A stretch of DNA of 64,000 bases from Lacrimispora algidixylanolytica. Its GTDB lineage: Bacteria > Bacillota > Clostridia > Lachnospirales > Lachnospiraceae. Shown piece after piece: positions 43,018-52,762 of the stretch; position 1 is the first letter of the stretch, and every line of letters starts with the position of its first letter. Under the pieces are notes generated by a model. It searched no databases, was not told where the DNA came from, and worked only from the letters and a program-made list of their open reading frames with translations. Location: positions 408,906 through 472,905 of the forward strand of contig NZ_MCIA01000001.1 of assembly GCF_003609635.1 (NCBI RefSeq). The letters are read 5' to 3'. A program made the translations under genes and the position numbers.

Positions 43018-43161
43018 TTAATTTCCCCCCGGGCCATCCCTTCTTGGGCGCTCGGATTCTGGCAGTGGCTCTACGTAAAATCCATCTTCGTATGGTTCTG
43101 TATCAATTTCTGGAATATCGCCATCACTATAATCATCTTCTTCCGGCATAATTATCTTCAT
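43018..43161 (-). CDS. 47-residue acidic small protein downstream of spoVT
   Basis: ATG at 43161 has GGAGG eight bases upstream. The frame encodes 47 residues, beginning MKIIMPEEDDYSDGDIPEID and ending with an Arg-Pro-Gly-rich tail (ERPRRDGPGGN). It is very acidic in the middle, has no membrane segment and probably is disordered. It lies 34 bases after spoVT and ends right at the terminator, so it may be read with spoVT in the forespore. No family recognised. Confidence 0.6.
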   Translation of the reverse strand: MKIIMPEEDDYSDGDIPEIDTEPYEDGFYVEPLPESERPRRDGPGGN

Positions 43162-43195
43162 CTTAGTCACCTCCTAACGGTTCCATTGCTATTTT

Positions 43196-43744
43196 TTATC
43201 CTTCCATCTGGCGACCCAAGAAACCGGCAGCCGTGTTTGCAAGCTTTGTTTCCATATCTCCAAAACGAGCTCTTGCTTCTCTGCTTAAAAGAGCGACTGC
43301 ACCGATGGCATCACCTTCACAGATAATGGGAGCTATCACCTGGGCAGTTATCCCTTCTAAAACTTCCCCAGTAAGAGGGATAAATCCTTTTTCATCTTTT
43401 CCTGCAATCATTACCGTCCTTTCATTAATGACGGTCTCTAATTGCTTGCTGATTGTTTTTTGCATCAACTCTTTTTTGGAACCACCTGCTACCGCTATGA
43501 CCTGGTCTCTGTCTGTGATACAAACAGTAAGTCCTGTTGACTGTGCCATTGCTTCTGCATACTGTGAGGCAAATGCTGTCAGCTCTACCATAGGGGAATA
43601 TTTCTTAAGAATGATTTCTCCTTCACGGTCTGTGAATATCTCAAGCGGAGTTCCTTCTCTTAATCGAAGTGTCCTTCTGATCTCTTTTGGTATAACCACC
43701 CGTCCCAGGTCATCAATTCTTCTTACAATACCAGTTGCTTTCAT
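43196..43744 (-). CDS. spoVT: Stage V sporulation protein T
   Basis: The 182-residue protein has the AbrB-type swapped-hairpin DNA-binding domain (MKATGIVRRIDDLGRVVIPK at 1-20), then a GAF-like C-terminal domain (about 55-180). SpoVT tunes sigma-G genes late in the forespore. GGAGG lies upstream. The mfd - spoVT - mazG order matches Bacillus, though a plus-strand MBL gene now separates spoVT from mazG. Confidence 0.95.
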   Translation of the reverse strand: MKATGIVRRIDDLGRVVIPKEIRRTLRLREGTPLEIFTDREGEIILKKYSPMVELTAFASQYAEAMAQSTGLTVCITDRDQVIAVAGGSKKELMQKTISKQLETVINERTVMIAGKDEKGFIPLTGEVLEGITAQVIAPIICEGDAIGAVALLSREARARFGDMETKLANTAAGFLGRQMEG

Positions 43745-43845
43745 AATTAAAATTCCTCCATCTTGTGCAATTTAAGATCACTAATATTATTTTGCTACGA
43801 AAGTGGAAGATTATACTTAAGTCTGCCATTTTTCCCAAAATTTAA

Positions 43846-43885
43846 AATCAGGGTACGGTGCTTAAAAAAAGACCGTACCCTGATT
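43846..43885 (-). terminator. Hairpin between the 61-residue gene and spoVT
   Basis: ATCAGGGTACGGT pairs perfectly with ACCGTACCCTGAT around a 12-base loop. On the minus strand a TTTTAAATTTT tail follows. It isolates spoVT from the upstream small gene. Confidence 0.8.
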
Positions 43886-43944
43886 CTTAGTCTAAATTGT
43901 TATGAAACTTAAGGTTTTAGAAGAAAGACTGTTAGCACCCCAGG

Positions 43945-44130
43945 TTAATAATCACCTTGTCTGACGCGCTGAGAAACCTCTTTTGAGGAAGTTATATAAC
44001 CTTCATGAGCGACTCTTGCTGCTGCATTGTCCGGAATGGGAGAAACAAATCGGTTCTCAAAAGAACCATTCCGTTGAATCGTCAGTTCATCTGATACTCT
44101 TTGTAGAAGATACATACTTAAAACGTCCAT
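43945..44130 (-). CDS. 61-residue small protein between mfd and spoVT
   Basis: ATG at 44130 with AAAGGTGG five bases upstream opens a frame starting MDVLSMYLLQRVSDELTIQR. It has a short hydrophobic N-terminal helix, an FVSPIPDNAAARVAHEGY centre and a basic end. It lies in the place of Bacillus fin (yabK) but on the other side of mfd, and lacks the fin zinc Cys residues. It has its own terminator. No family recognised. Confidence 0.6.
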   Translation of the reverse strand: MDVLSMYLLQRVSDELTIQRNGSFENRFVSPIPDNAAARVAHEGYITSSKEVSQRVRQGDY

Positions 44131-44269
44131 AGCTACCACCTTTCTCCGAAAAGAAAACTTTGAAAGTAAGAAAGCATCTGGGACTAAATCCCTTCTTCTA
44201 CTATTAGTATATCACAAAATACCAAAAAATCAACCAAACGGCATTTTATTTTTGTTTAAATTTGTTATT

Positions 44270-47200
44270 TTACACAAACTTTTCTGACAACTCTCCAATT
44301 TGCTTTAATAGCGTCTCTGCCTGGCCTATCATGATATCTGTAGACAGATTTTTCTTCCGATCCAGATAGGTAAACCTGGGTTCCTCTCCCATAAGGAACT
44401 TTAAATCCCCCCGGTACTGCTCCACGATCTTTGGTATTCCCTCCACTTTGAGCTTGGCATTCTTATACATGGTCAGGCGTACTTCCTGCCTGTTTATATT
44501 AACCTCAATCACATAGGCACTGTGTGCCAATGCCTTAATGGCAGCAACCTTTAGTAAATTCTCAACCGGCTTTGGTATATCTCCAAAACGGTCCATTAAT
44601 TCATCCTGCATATCCATGTATTCGTCTTCACTCTCAATGCTGGAAATCCGCTTGTAAATATCAAGCTTCTGATACTCATTCTTAATATAGGATGTGGGAA
44701 TATAAGCATCGATATCACAGTCCACCACGGTATTGTAGGTTTCCTCTTCTTTTCGCTCTCCTTTCAGCTCTAACACAGCTTGATTTAGCAGCTTACAGTA
44801 AAGATCATATCCTACCGATTCCATGTGTCCGTGCTGTTCGGCGCCCAAAACATTACCAGCTCCTCGAATCTCCAAATCACGCATGGCGATCTTAATACCA
44901 GAACCAAGTTCTGTAAATTCACGAATGGCCTGCAGTCTTTTTTCTGCCTCTTCTCTTAAAAGCTTATCTCGTTTGTACATGAGAAACGCATAGGAAATAC
45001 GGCTGGAACGTCCTACCCGGCCCCTAAGCTGATAAAGCTGGGATAAGCCCATACGGTCTGCATCCTGTATGATCATGGTGTTAGCATTCGGTATATCGAG
45101 ACCTGTCTCAATGATGGTCGTGCAGACCAAAACATCAATTTCTCCATTTACAAAGTCAAACATGATCTTTTCTAGTTCGTGTTCATGCATCTGTCCATGA
45201 GCAAAGGTTACATTGGCTTCTGGTACCAGCTTTGCGATGTGGTTTGCAATCTCATCGATGTTGCTAACCCTATTGTATACATAATACACCTGACCATCTC
45301 TGGATAGCTCGCGGTGAATGGCTTCACGAACCATCTCATCGTTGTGTTCCATGACATAGGTCTGAATGGGCATTCGGTCCACAGGTGGTTCTTCCAACAC
45401 ACTCATATCCCGGATTCCAACGAGACTCATGTGAAGAGTCCTTGGTATCGGGGTTGCCGTTAAGGTAAGAACATCGATATTATCCTTTAGCTGCTTGATC
45501 TTTTCTTTATGTGTTACACCAAAACGCTGTTCCTCATCAATGATAAGAAGCCCCAAATCCTTAAACAACACGTCTTTTGACAATACCCGGTGAGTTCCGA
45601 TTACGATATCTACCATGCCACGTTTTAAATCTTCGATGGTTTTCTTTATCTGTCCCGGTGTACGAAATCTTGACATCAAATCCACCCGAATAGGAAAATC
45701 CTTCATTCTTTGAGCAAAGGTATTGTAATGCTGTTGAGCTAAAATCGTGGTAGGAACCAGATAGACCACCTGTTTTCCATCCTGTGCGGCTTTAAATGCA
45801 GCTCTTAGAGCAATCTCTGTTTTTCCGTAGCCTACATCACCGCAGATCAGTCGATCCATGATTTTCTTGCTTTCCATGTCTTCCTTCGTGGCTTCAATCG
45901 CATCCCACTGATCCTCTGTTTCATCATAAGGAAACATTTCTTCAAATTCCTTTTGCCAAACGGTATCACCACAATACTGGAAGCCATGGGTCTGTTGTCT
46001 TGCGGCATACAACATGACAAGATCCTTTGCGATCTCTTTTACTGCGCTTTTCACTCTTGTCTTTGTCTTGTTCCACTGTTCTCCGCCCAAACGGTTAAGC
46101 TTTGGCTTCTTGGCTTCTGCCCCAGCATATTTTTGGATGCCGTCAAGTCTGGTAGCTGGAAGATAAAGATTTCCGTTATCCGCGTATTCTACCTTTAGAT
46201 AATCTTTAATCACTCCATCTTGCTCTATCTTTTCAATTCCCCGGTAGACTCCAAGGCCATGGTCTTCATGAACCACGTAATCTCCTATGGAAAGGTCAGA
46301 GAAGTTTTGAATCTTGGTGCCTTCATAAGCAGTCTTTTTCTTCTTCCGCTTCTTTTTCTCTCCTCCAAACATATCGCCTTCGGTAATCACGATAAATTTG
46401 ATCATAGGATATTCAAAGCCCCGGTGGAGTTTGCCGTAGGTAACTAGGATTTCTCCAGGCTTTACCTCATGGTTTTCTCCGCCGTCATCTGGACAATAGG
46501 CTCTTAGGTCATACTCTCTTAAATCACCGGCAAGGCGGCTTGCTCTGGTTCTTGAGGCGGACAATAATACTACCCGGTAACCTTCCTTTTTCCATCTGGC
46601 TAAATCCTTAATTAAAAGCTCAAAGCCATTTTGATAAGCGCTTACATTTTTCACCTGAAAGCTGTAGCGATTTTTTACTGCAAACCCAGTGAGTTTCTGC
46701 TCCAGTCCAGTGAGATAGACGGTTGACTTTGTCTGGGTTCTTGCAAGCATTTCCTTTGCGGTAAAAAGAAGGCTGGTTTGACCAGGAAGCAGATAACCAT
46801 TCTCCAGACGGTGAATCATGCTTTCCCGAAACTCCATTTCCACGGTTTCCCCTTTTTCCTTTAACCGCTCCGGTTCATCCAGGAATATTTCAGAATCTTC
46901 CTTATGAAAATACTCAAAAAAGGAAACACTGTCCGGACAGAAATAATGGATATAGCCATCAAGTCCTTGCTGCTTAAATCCCTCCTTAAGCCCTTCTAAA
47001 AGTTCATTGATGATGGAACGGATGCGCAGAGCCTCTTCTACCTTGGTTTGCGCCTTTAAATCCTTTTCATATTTCTTTATTTCTTTTTGAATCGCTTCTA
47101 TGCCTTCTTCGATCTGGTCCTTTGTTAACGCCATCTCAGTCGCAGGATAAATCTGAATTTCTTCTAGCTGATCAATGGATCTTTGGCTTTCAAGGTCAAA

Positions 47201-47812
47201 GGTACGAATGGAATCCACTTCGTCATCCCAAAGCTCGATTCGAATCGGAAGTTCTTCGGTTAAGGAAAATACGTCAATAATTCCTCCTCGTATGGAAAAC
47301 TGCCCCATGCCGTCTACCTGTCCCATGCGCTCATATCCCAGCTCTAAAAGACGTTTCTTCCAGGTCTCCACTTCAATGGTTTGACCGCTTTTTACGGAAA
47401 GCACCTGGTGTTTCATATATTTTAATGGAAGTAAGTGATCCATAAGACCGTCAATAGTAGTAACTACCCAGCCGGAGGTTTCCTCCATCAAACGGCGAAA
47501 CACAGTCATACGCTGCTTGGTCAGCAGGTTTCCATGGATATCAGCATTGAAAAACAAAAGATCCCTGGCTGGATATAACCAAACATTGCTATCAAAATAG
47601 CTTAAATCCTCAAAAATCTCTCTGGCTCTGGTATCATCATAGGTCACCACAAGCTTCATTCCAGCATTCTTTGCTGCTTCGTACATTAAGTGAACCTTTT
47701 GGGAATCCATGCAGCCGCTGGCCGCGATTGGCCCGGCCTTTTTCTCCAGATCTTTTGAGAGGTCTTCAAAATCCTTAAGCTCCCTCAATGGTTTTTCAAA
47801 TAGTCCGCTCAT
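44270..47812 (-). CDS. mfd: Transcription-repair coupling factor Mfd
   Basis: At 1180 residues it is full length. The N-terminal UvrB-homology region is followed by the RNA-polymerase-binding domain (near [22 protein letters not shown]). The RecG-like translocase has Walker [10 protein letters not shown] and box II DEEQRFG; the C-terminal TRCF domain follows. It removes stalled RNA polymerase and brings in UvrA. It begins nine bases after the pth stop, in the conserved pth-mfd order. Confidence 0.97.
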   Translation of the reverse strand: MSGLFEKPLRELKDFEDLSKDLEKKAGPIAASGCMDSQKVHLMYEAAKNAGMKLVVTYDDTRAREIFEDLSYFDSNVWLYPARDLLFFNADIHGNLLTKQRMTVFRRLMEETSGWVVTTIDGLMDHLLPLKYMKHQVLSVKSGQTIEVETWKKRLLELGYERMGQVDGMGQFSIRGGIIDVFSLTEELPIRIELWDDEVDSIRTFDLESQRSIDQLEEIQIYPATEMALTKDQIEEGIEAIQKEIKKYEKDLKAQTKVEEALRIRSIINELLEGLKEGFKQQGLDGYIHYFCPDSVSFFEYFHKEDSEIFLDEPERLKEKGETVEMEFRESMIHRLENGYLLPGQTSLLFTAKEMLARTQTKSTVYLTGLEQKLTGFAVKNRYSFQVKNVSAYQNGFELLIKDLARWKKEGYRVVLLSASRTRASRLAGDLREYDLRAYCPDDGGENHEVKPGEILVTYGKLHRGFEYPMIKFIVITEGDMFGGEKKKRKKKKTAYEGTKIQNFSDLSIGDYVVHEDHGLGVYRGIEKIEQDGVIKDYLKVEYADNGNLYLPATRLDGIQKYAGAEAKKPKLNRLGGEQWNKTKTRVKSAVKEIAKDLVMLYAARQQTHGFQYCGDTVWQKEFEEMFPYDETEDQWDAIEATKEDMESKKIMDRLICGDVGYGKTEIALRAAFKAAQDGKQVVYLVPTTILAQQHYNTFAQRMKDFPIRVDLMSRFRTPGQIKKTIEDLKRGMVDIVIGTHRVLSKDVLFKDLGLLIIDEEQRFGVTHKEKIKQLKDNIDVLTLTATPIPRTLHMSLVGIRDMSVLEEPPVDRMPIQTYVMEHNDEMVREAIHRELSRDGQVYYVYNRVSNIDEIANHIAKLVPEANVTFAHGQMHEHELEKIMFDFVNGEIDVLVCTTIIETGLDIPNANTMIIQDADRMGLSQLYQLRGRVGRSSRISYAFLMYKRDKLLREEAEKRLQAIREFTELGSGIKIAMRDLEIRGAGNVLGAEQHGHMESVGYDLYCKLLNQAVLELKGERKEEETYNTVVDCDIDAYIPTSYIKNEYQKLDIYKRISSIESEDEYMDMQDELMDRFGDIPKPVENLLKVAAIKALAHSAYVIEVNINRQEVRLTMYKNAKLKVEGIPKIVEQYRGDLKFLMGEEPRFTYLDRKKNLSTDIMIGQAETLLKQIGELSEKFV

Positions 47813-47821
47813 GAGATCTCC

Positions 47822-48388
47822 TTATTTCTTCCTATTATACAAATTCATAGCCGCATCAGCACCGTCTTCCACCACCATGATAGAAGCTTCTGCCGCAGCC
47901 TTATAGGCATCCTCCATCAAGGCTTCCTGCGCCTTTGGAAAACGTCCAAGGACATAGTCTGCAAGATCCATTTCCTTTGGTTTCTCACCGACACCTACAC
48001 GAATTCTTAAAAATTCCTGTGATCCTAAATGATTGATGATACTTTTCAGACCGTTGTGGCCTCCTGCACTTCCTTTTGCCCGGATTCTTAATTGACCTTC
48101 TTCTAAATTAATATCATCGCAGATTACGATGATATGATCTGGTTCCACCTTATAATAATCTGCCATGGAACCAATGCTCTCTCCACTTAAATTCATATAA
48201 GTCTGAGGCTTTGATAATATAACTTTCTCCGTACCGATCATTCCGATCCCACAGCAAGCCCTGTGCTTTTTATCGGTTAAATTAACTAAAAGTTTGTCCG
48301 CCAGAAGATCAATGGCTTCAAATCCTACGTTATGTCTGGTCTTTTCATATTCTCTTGATGGGTTGCCTAATCCTGCGATGATAAACAT
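47822..48388 (-). CDS. pth: Peptidyl-tRNA hydrolase
   Basis: The 188-residue enzyme begins MFIIAGLGNPSREYEKTRHN, with the catalytic His19, then PQTYMNLSGESIG and GSAGGHNGLKSIINHLG. It frees tRNA from dropped peptidyl-tRNA. In Bacillus the gene is spoVC. A hairpin at 48461-48499 lies in its leader region. Confidence 0.96.
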   Translation of the reverse strand: MFIIAGLGNPSREYEKTRHNVGFEAIDLLADKLLVNLTDKKHRACCGIGMIGTEKVILSKPQTYMNLSGESIGSMADYYKVEPDHIIVICDDINLEEGQLRIRAKGSAGGHNGLKSIINHLGSQEFLRIRVGVGEKPKEMDLADYVLGRFPKAQEALMEDAYKAAAEASIMVVEDGADAAMNLYNRKK

Positions 48389-48460
48389 GATGTTTCTCCT
48401 TATTATTGTCTATATTAACGGTATATTTGATTCATGACATGAATGGCTTTTAAACGCCTG

Positions 48461-48499
48461 AAAAGCGCTAGATTTTCCCGATTAGGATCTAACGCTGCT
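48461..48499 (-). promoter_or_regulatory. Hairpin upstream of pth
   Basis: GCGCTAGAT (48465-48473) pairs with ATCTAACGC (48487-48495), one G-U, with flanking AAAA/TTTT. It sits about 75 bases before the pth start, in the 305-base gap between divergent pth and the flavoprotein gene. On the minus strand it ends in TTTT and could be a leader attenuator. The rest of the gap shows no gene. Confidence 0.35.
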
Positions 48500-48693
48500 T
48501 TTATCATTCTAACAGTTCCAAAAAAAGATGTAAAGGCCAACACAGAAGTTTTAAGATCTTATCCCTTGTATTTCCTATATTTATTATGATAAAATGATAC
48601 CGTTGCGCTTATTTATGTTCCATAATGGTATTTATTTTTACTGACTGCATAGTGGCTATTTCTAAGGGTTAGAAGGAAAAAGGAGTGATGTTC

Positions 48694-50097
48694 ATGAAGG
48701 ATGCAAACAAAAAATACGATGTGATCATTATTGGTGCGGGCCCCTCCGGCATATTCTGCGCCTATGAACTGATTGAGAAGAAACCGGAACTTAAGATACT
48801 TATGATTGAAAAGGGACGCCGAATCGAGAACCGAAAGTGCCCCAAACGTACTACTAAGGCATGCGTTGGCTGCAAGCCCTGTTCCATCACCACAGGCTTT
48901 GCCGGAGCCGGAGCTTTCTCAGACGGAAAACTCTCCTTATCTCCTGACGTTGGAGGGAATCTCCCTGAAATTTTAGGATACGATAAAACCGTAGAACTAC
49001 TAAAAGAATCTGATAATATCTATTTGAAATTCGGTGCCGATGAGAATGTTTACGGCATTGACAAGCAAAAGGAGATCCAGGAGATCCGCCGAAAAGCCAT
49101 TAACGCCAACTTAAAGCTGATTGAATGTCCCATCCGCCATCTAGGTACGGAAGAAGGCTATAAAATCTATACCCGCCTCCAAGAGCATCTGCTGGATCAG
49201 GGCGTGGAGATGTCCTTTAATACCATGGTAAAAGACATTATCATTAAGGACAATCAGGCAAGCGGCATCATTACCGACAAGGACGAAGTAATCTACGCTG
49301 ATGAAATCGTTTCCGCAATCGGTAGAGAAGGCTCTGACTGGTTTAGTCACATCTGCAACGATCATAACATTGAAACAATGGTTGGAACCGTAGACATCGG
49401 TGTCCGGGTTGAAGTCCGGGACGAGGTCATGGAGTTCTTAAATAAGAACCTTTACGAAGCCAAGCTTGTGTATTACACTCCTACCTTTGACGATAAGGTG
49501 CGCACCTTCTGCACCAATCCATCCGGTGAAGTAGCCACAGAATATTATGAAAATGGACTGGCTGTTGTTAACGGTCATGCTTATAAATCCCAGGAATACA
49601 AGACGGACAACACAAACTTTGCCATTCTTGTATCCAAAAACTTTACAAAACCATTTAAGACCCCGATTGAATATGGCAAACACATTGCCCAGCTCAGCAA
49701 CATGCTTTGCGATGGCCGAATTCTAGTACAGACCTTTGGTGATTTCCAGAGAGGTCGTAGAACTACGGAAGAGAGATTATGCAGAAATAACATCATTCCT
49801 ACCTTAAAAGATGCCGTACCAGGAGACTTATCTTTGGTATTCCCACATCGTATTATGGTTGACATAAAAGAGATGCTTCTGGCCCTTGATAAAGTAACTC
49901 CAGGAATTGCTAGTGATGAGACTTTATTATATGGCGTTGAAGTTAAATTCTACTCCAATAAAGTTGTGGTAAATACTGACTTTGAGACCAGTGTCAAAGG
50001 ACTTCGGGCTATTGGTGATGGGGCTTCTGTAACCAGAGGACTTCAGCAGGCATCTGCTAATGGACTTAGTGTGGCTAGGAGTATTTTAAATAGATAA
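48694..50097 (+). CDS. FAD-dependent dehydrogenase-like protein (COG2509 type)
   Basis: ATG at 48694 has AAGGAG eight bases upstream; GTG and ATG codons just before it overlap that site. The 467-residue protein has the FAD loop VIIIGAGPSGIFCAYEL. A Cys-rich segment (KCPKRTTKACVGCKPC) and FAGAGAFSDGKLSLSP follow. The C-terminal nucleotide motif is GLRAIGDGASVTRGLQQA. The Cys cluster suggests metal or iron-sulfur binding, as in other COG2509 proteins whose function is unknown. Divergent from pth. Confidence 0.85.
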   Translation: MKDANKKYDVIIIGAGPSGIFCAYELIEKKPELKILMIEKGRRIENRKCPKRTTKACVGCKPCSITTGFAGAGAFSDGKLSLSPDVGGNLPEILGYDKTVELLKESDNIYLKFGADENVYGIDKQKEIQEIRRKAINANLKLIECPIRHLGTEEGYKIYTRLQEHLLDQGVEMSFNTMVKDIIIKDNQASGIITDKDEVIYADEIVSAIGREGSDWFSHICNDHNIETMVGTVDIGVRVEVRDEVMEFLNKNLYEAKLVYYTPTFDDKVRTFCTNPSGEVATEYYENGLAVVNGHAYKSQEYKTDNTNFAILVSKNFTKPFKTPIEYGKHIAQLSNMLCDGRILVQTFGDFQRGRRTTEERLCRNNIIPTLKDAVPGDLSLVFPHRIMVDIKEMLLALDKVTPGIASDETLLYGVEVKFYSNKVVVNTDFETSVKGLRAIGDGASVTRGLQQASANGLSVARSILNR

Positions 50098-50099
50098 TA

Positions 50100-50561
50100 A
50101 TGGTTAATTATATATTAAAATTGGAAGCCAATTTAAAGAATAAAATGATTTTCGCTGTAGAATATCAGTCAAAGGATATTGCATTGATTTTATTTGAAGA
50201 TCATCATCGTCCCGGAGAATTAATGTGGGATTTTCATTTTTTATACCCAAATTATTATGCTTCTGAAACAGAATGGTATGATAACAGAAACTTAATATCT
50301 GCACTAATCTTAAGCTTAGATAGGGAAATAACAGATCAAGAATTGAAAGACGATTTGGTATGCCTTGCAGATTCAATTATTGAATACAAGCCTGCAGTTA
50401 ATACAAAGGTTACATTTCATTATGACCCCAAAGTCAATCAATACTACTGTGAAAGAGACGGACACAGGGAGCAATTTTTACAATATATGTTATCTCTTTG
50501 TGAAAACAAGGAAACCATTAACTTAGATGAAGAATCCTTTAACCACCTCACGCAATCTTGA
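50100..50561 (+). CDS. Hypothetical protein, AT-rich
   Basis: The 153-residue frame starts two bases after the flavoprotein stop and has no good ribosome site of its own, so it may rely on read-through translation. It is acidic, without membrane segments, with an alternating pattern (KMIFAVEYQSKDIALILFE, WDFHFLYPNYY) suggesting a mixed alpha/beta fold. Codon use is more AT-rich than its neighbours. It could be an immunity-type or mobile accessory protein, but no family is recognised. Confidence 0.6.
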   Translation: MVNYILKLEANLKNKMIFAVEYQSKDIALILFEDHHRPGELMWDFHFLYPNYYASETEWYDNRNLISALILSLDREITDQELKDDLVCLADSIIEYKPAVNTKVTFHYDPKVNQYYCERDGHREQFLQYMLSLCENKETINLDEESFNHLTQS

Positions 50562-50638
50562 TGGGCAATTACATGTTTAAATAAGTAATATACTACCCAA
50601 GTAGTGATGCACAGCATAAAATGTATTCTATAAAAGAA

Positions 50639-50677
50639 GGAAAGACCATCAGCAAATTTACCGCTGATGGTCTTTCC
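50639..50677. terminator. Bidirectional intrinsic terminator, left of a look-alike pair
   Basis: GGAAAGACCATCAGC pairs perfectly with GCTGATGGTCTTTCC around nine bases, followed by TCTTTTA. It lies between convergent genes. The GGAAAGACCA core recurs in the hairpin at 52701-52752. Confidence 0.92.
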
Positions 50678-50728
50678 TCTTTTAATGCACTTTTTACGGA
50701 CTAATCCGATACTTCGTATCCAGTAAAA

Positions 50729-51445
50729 TTATTGATTGATAACACTACCAATCTCATTCAATCTCTCCGCCGATTCATGAAGGGTGATTTTTGTTCGTGT
50801 ATATACGTAACAACCATATTCTTTATTACCTATTACAACTGGTATCACAATAAAGCTGGTTTCGTCTGTATAAAATTCTGATATATTAGGTGCAACAAAA
50901 TTCATACCAACGACTTCATTGGGATTTATAGTTTTTTCCTCATAAAAACTATATGAATTAGGGTCAAACAGATATAAGTTATTCATTTTTTCATTTCTAA
51001 CTATTTTTAGATTGCTTTTAATCGTAATCGGTTTATCACATATATTCTTAATGGCTATCGAAACAGTTTTACTATTTCCAACTTTCACATCAGTGGCCCA
51101 AGTTATAAGGAACGTCACTCCATCATTTACGTCACTAAATATTGCTCCTTTACTAGATGTCATACGCCCATCTGGTATTACTGCACTGGTCTGTAGCACT
51201 CCTGATTCATTAAAATAGTATTCCTTTCCATCCGCAGTCACGACCCCTGACTGCATATACCCATTTGAATCAAAATGATAAATTTGTTCGGTTCCCGGTT
51301 CCTGAAACCATCTATCTCTTAGAGAAGAACCATCATTCAGTACATATTGCCAACCAGTAGAATCCTGTTTCCATTCATCTGCATAACTTACAATAGAACC
51401 GAAGATTGAGAACACCAAAGATACTAAAATTATTAACTTTTTCAT
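50729..51445 (-). CDS. Secreted protein with cell-wall-binding-type repeats
   Basis: GGGGGA six bases before ATG at 51445 decides the start (238 residues). A signal peptide covers about residues 1-22 (MKKLIILVSLVFSIFG, then SYA). Two or three aromatic repeats follow: GWQYVLNDGSS, QIYHFDSNGYMQSGV, EYYFNESGVLQ. They have the choline/glucan-binding repeat pattern. The remaining 150 residues are beta-rich and unassigned. It should be exported and may attach to the wall or teichoic acids. Confidence 0.75.
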   Translation of the reverse strand: MKKLIILVSLVFSIFGSIVSYADEWKQDSTGWQYVLNDGSSLRDRWFQEPGTEQIYHFDSNGYMQSGVVTADGKEYYFNESGVLQTSAVIPDGRMTSSKGAIFSDVNDGVTFLITWATDVKVGNSKTVSIAIKNICDKPITIKSNLKIVRNEKMNNLYLFDPNSYSFYEEKTINPNEVVGMNFVAPNISEFYTDETSFIVIPVVIGNKEYGCYVYTRTKITLHESAERLNEIGSVINQ

Positions 51446-51692
51446 ACAAATCCCCCTATTTAACATTGTTACTCTAATTATATTCTATAAAATAATAAAC
51501 CTCAACCAATATCACAATATAGTTACATATGCCAAAGCGAATTTCATAAAAATAGCTAGCAGTAATTATAATGAGTGTTATAATAAAGTTAGAACTAAAG
51601 CAATAGTTAAAAAACAAATATTTTATTGTACTTATATTAATTTCTTCGTATATTTGTACGCGGATTCTTTTTCAAATTTGAAGGAGGTATAC

Positions 51693-52589
51693 ATGATTTC
51701 TATTATAATTTACGTATTTGTTACAACAGTGATTTTGTTAACCATACTCTTGACAAACAAAACTGCCGAAAAAGCAAATGGAGATATTCTTCTTGGCGTG
51801 TCACTGCCCCACTCAGAGCTTGAGAATAATGAAGTACTGAAAATTATTCAAGATTATCATAAAACCTACACTTCAGCAGGATTATTATCTGCTTTGCTTA
51901 TACTTCCCCTTCTAATCATTTCTAAATATGATTCGATTAGTATTTTATACGTTTTGGCTTGGTGTTGTCTCGTTTTCTATCGTAACTTTATCATTCAGAA
52001 AAAATATTTCAACAAATTATATCAATTGAAAAAAGATAAGGGATGGTATATTGAAGAGAGACAGAATATTGGAATTGACACAGATGAGAGTCAGTTTTGG
52101 GTGACGGGAAACTACTATAACCCAAACGACAAACGCATATGGGTTGAAAAGCGGTTTGGCATCGGAACAACAACTAATATGGCATCATGGTTTGGCAAGC
52201 TGACTTATATTTTTCTTGCCGCAATTATAATAGGAACCATAGCTCTTTCTATATTTATAATGCCGCTGGACTTTGGATCTGTTGATCTTGAGGTGAAAAA
52301 TAATGTTGTTTTTGTAAATGCACCAATGCGCAATGACTCTTTTTCTTTGTCTGACATACAAGAAGTTAAGCAGGTGAAAGATCTACCTAAAATGAGAAAA
52401 CGCAATGGCGGAGATGGCAATAATTTTTATATAGGAAGCTTTTATGTACAGGGATATAACAATTGCTCTGTATATGTTCATCGGAACAATCCCCCCTATA
52501 TTTTTGTTACTCTCTCAGATAGAATAGTTATCCTTAATGGAGATACCCCAGAAAAAACTGAAAGCTATTATCTCCTGCTAACGCAATAA
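51693..52589 (+). CDS. Membrane protein with DUF5808-like motif
   Basis: GGAGG five bases before ATG at 51693 sets the start (298 residues). Membrane segments lie at about 2-21, two at 66-105 and one at 170-195. YYNPNDKRIWVEKRFGIG before the last segment matches the DUF5808/DUF1648-linked motif of Firmicutes membrane proteins. The final 100 residues form a PH-like or beta-rich outside domain. Function unknown; related proteins have been linked to bacteriocin immunity or cell-envelope response. It is AT-rich and lies divergent from the secreted-protein gene. Confidence 0.65.
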   Translation: MISIIIYVFVTTVILLTILLTNKTAEKANGDILLGVSLPHSELENNEVLKIIQDYHKTYTSAGLLSALLILPLLIISKYDSISILYVLAWCCLVFYRNFIIQKKYFNKLYQLKKDKGWYIEERQNIGIDTDESQFWVTGNYYNPNDKRIWVEKRFGIGTTTNMASWFGKLTYIFLAAIIIGTIALSIFIMPLDFGSVDLEVKNNVVFVNAPMRNDSFSLSDIQEVKQVKDLPKMRKRNGGDGNNFYIGSFYVQGYNNCSVYVHRNNPPYIFVTLSDRIVILNGDTPEKTESYYLLLTQ

Positions 52590-52700
52590 AATATATGTAG
52601 CTCCATAAAAGAACCAAACAAAGACATGTACCATTGTTAAAATGTAAGAGATTTCATGGTGCAAAAAGACAAAAGGTAAATTAATTATTGCTCGCTATAA

Positions 52701-52752
52701 AAAAAGAGGAAAGACCACCGCTAAATATAAGCTATTGGTCTTTCCTCTTTTT
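52701..52752. terminator. Bidirectional intrinsic terminator, right of a look-alike pair
   Basis: AAAAAGAGGAAAGACCA pairs perfectly over 17 bases with TGGTCTTTCCTCTTTTT around an 18-base loop. It lies between convergent genes and shares GAGGAAAGACCA or its core with 50639-50677. Confidence 0.93.
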
Positions 52753-52762
52753 CTTTATTAAA

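Noticed and set aside
49141-49365. Minus-strand frame inside the COG2509 flavoprotein gene
   Set aside because: Antisense to a well-conserved frame, without ribosome site.
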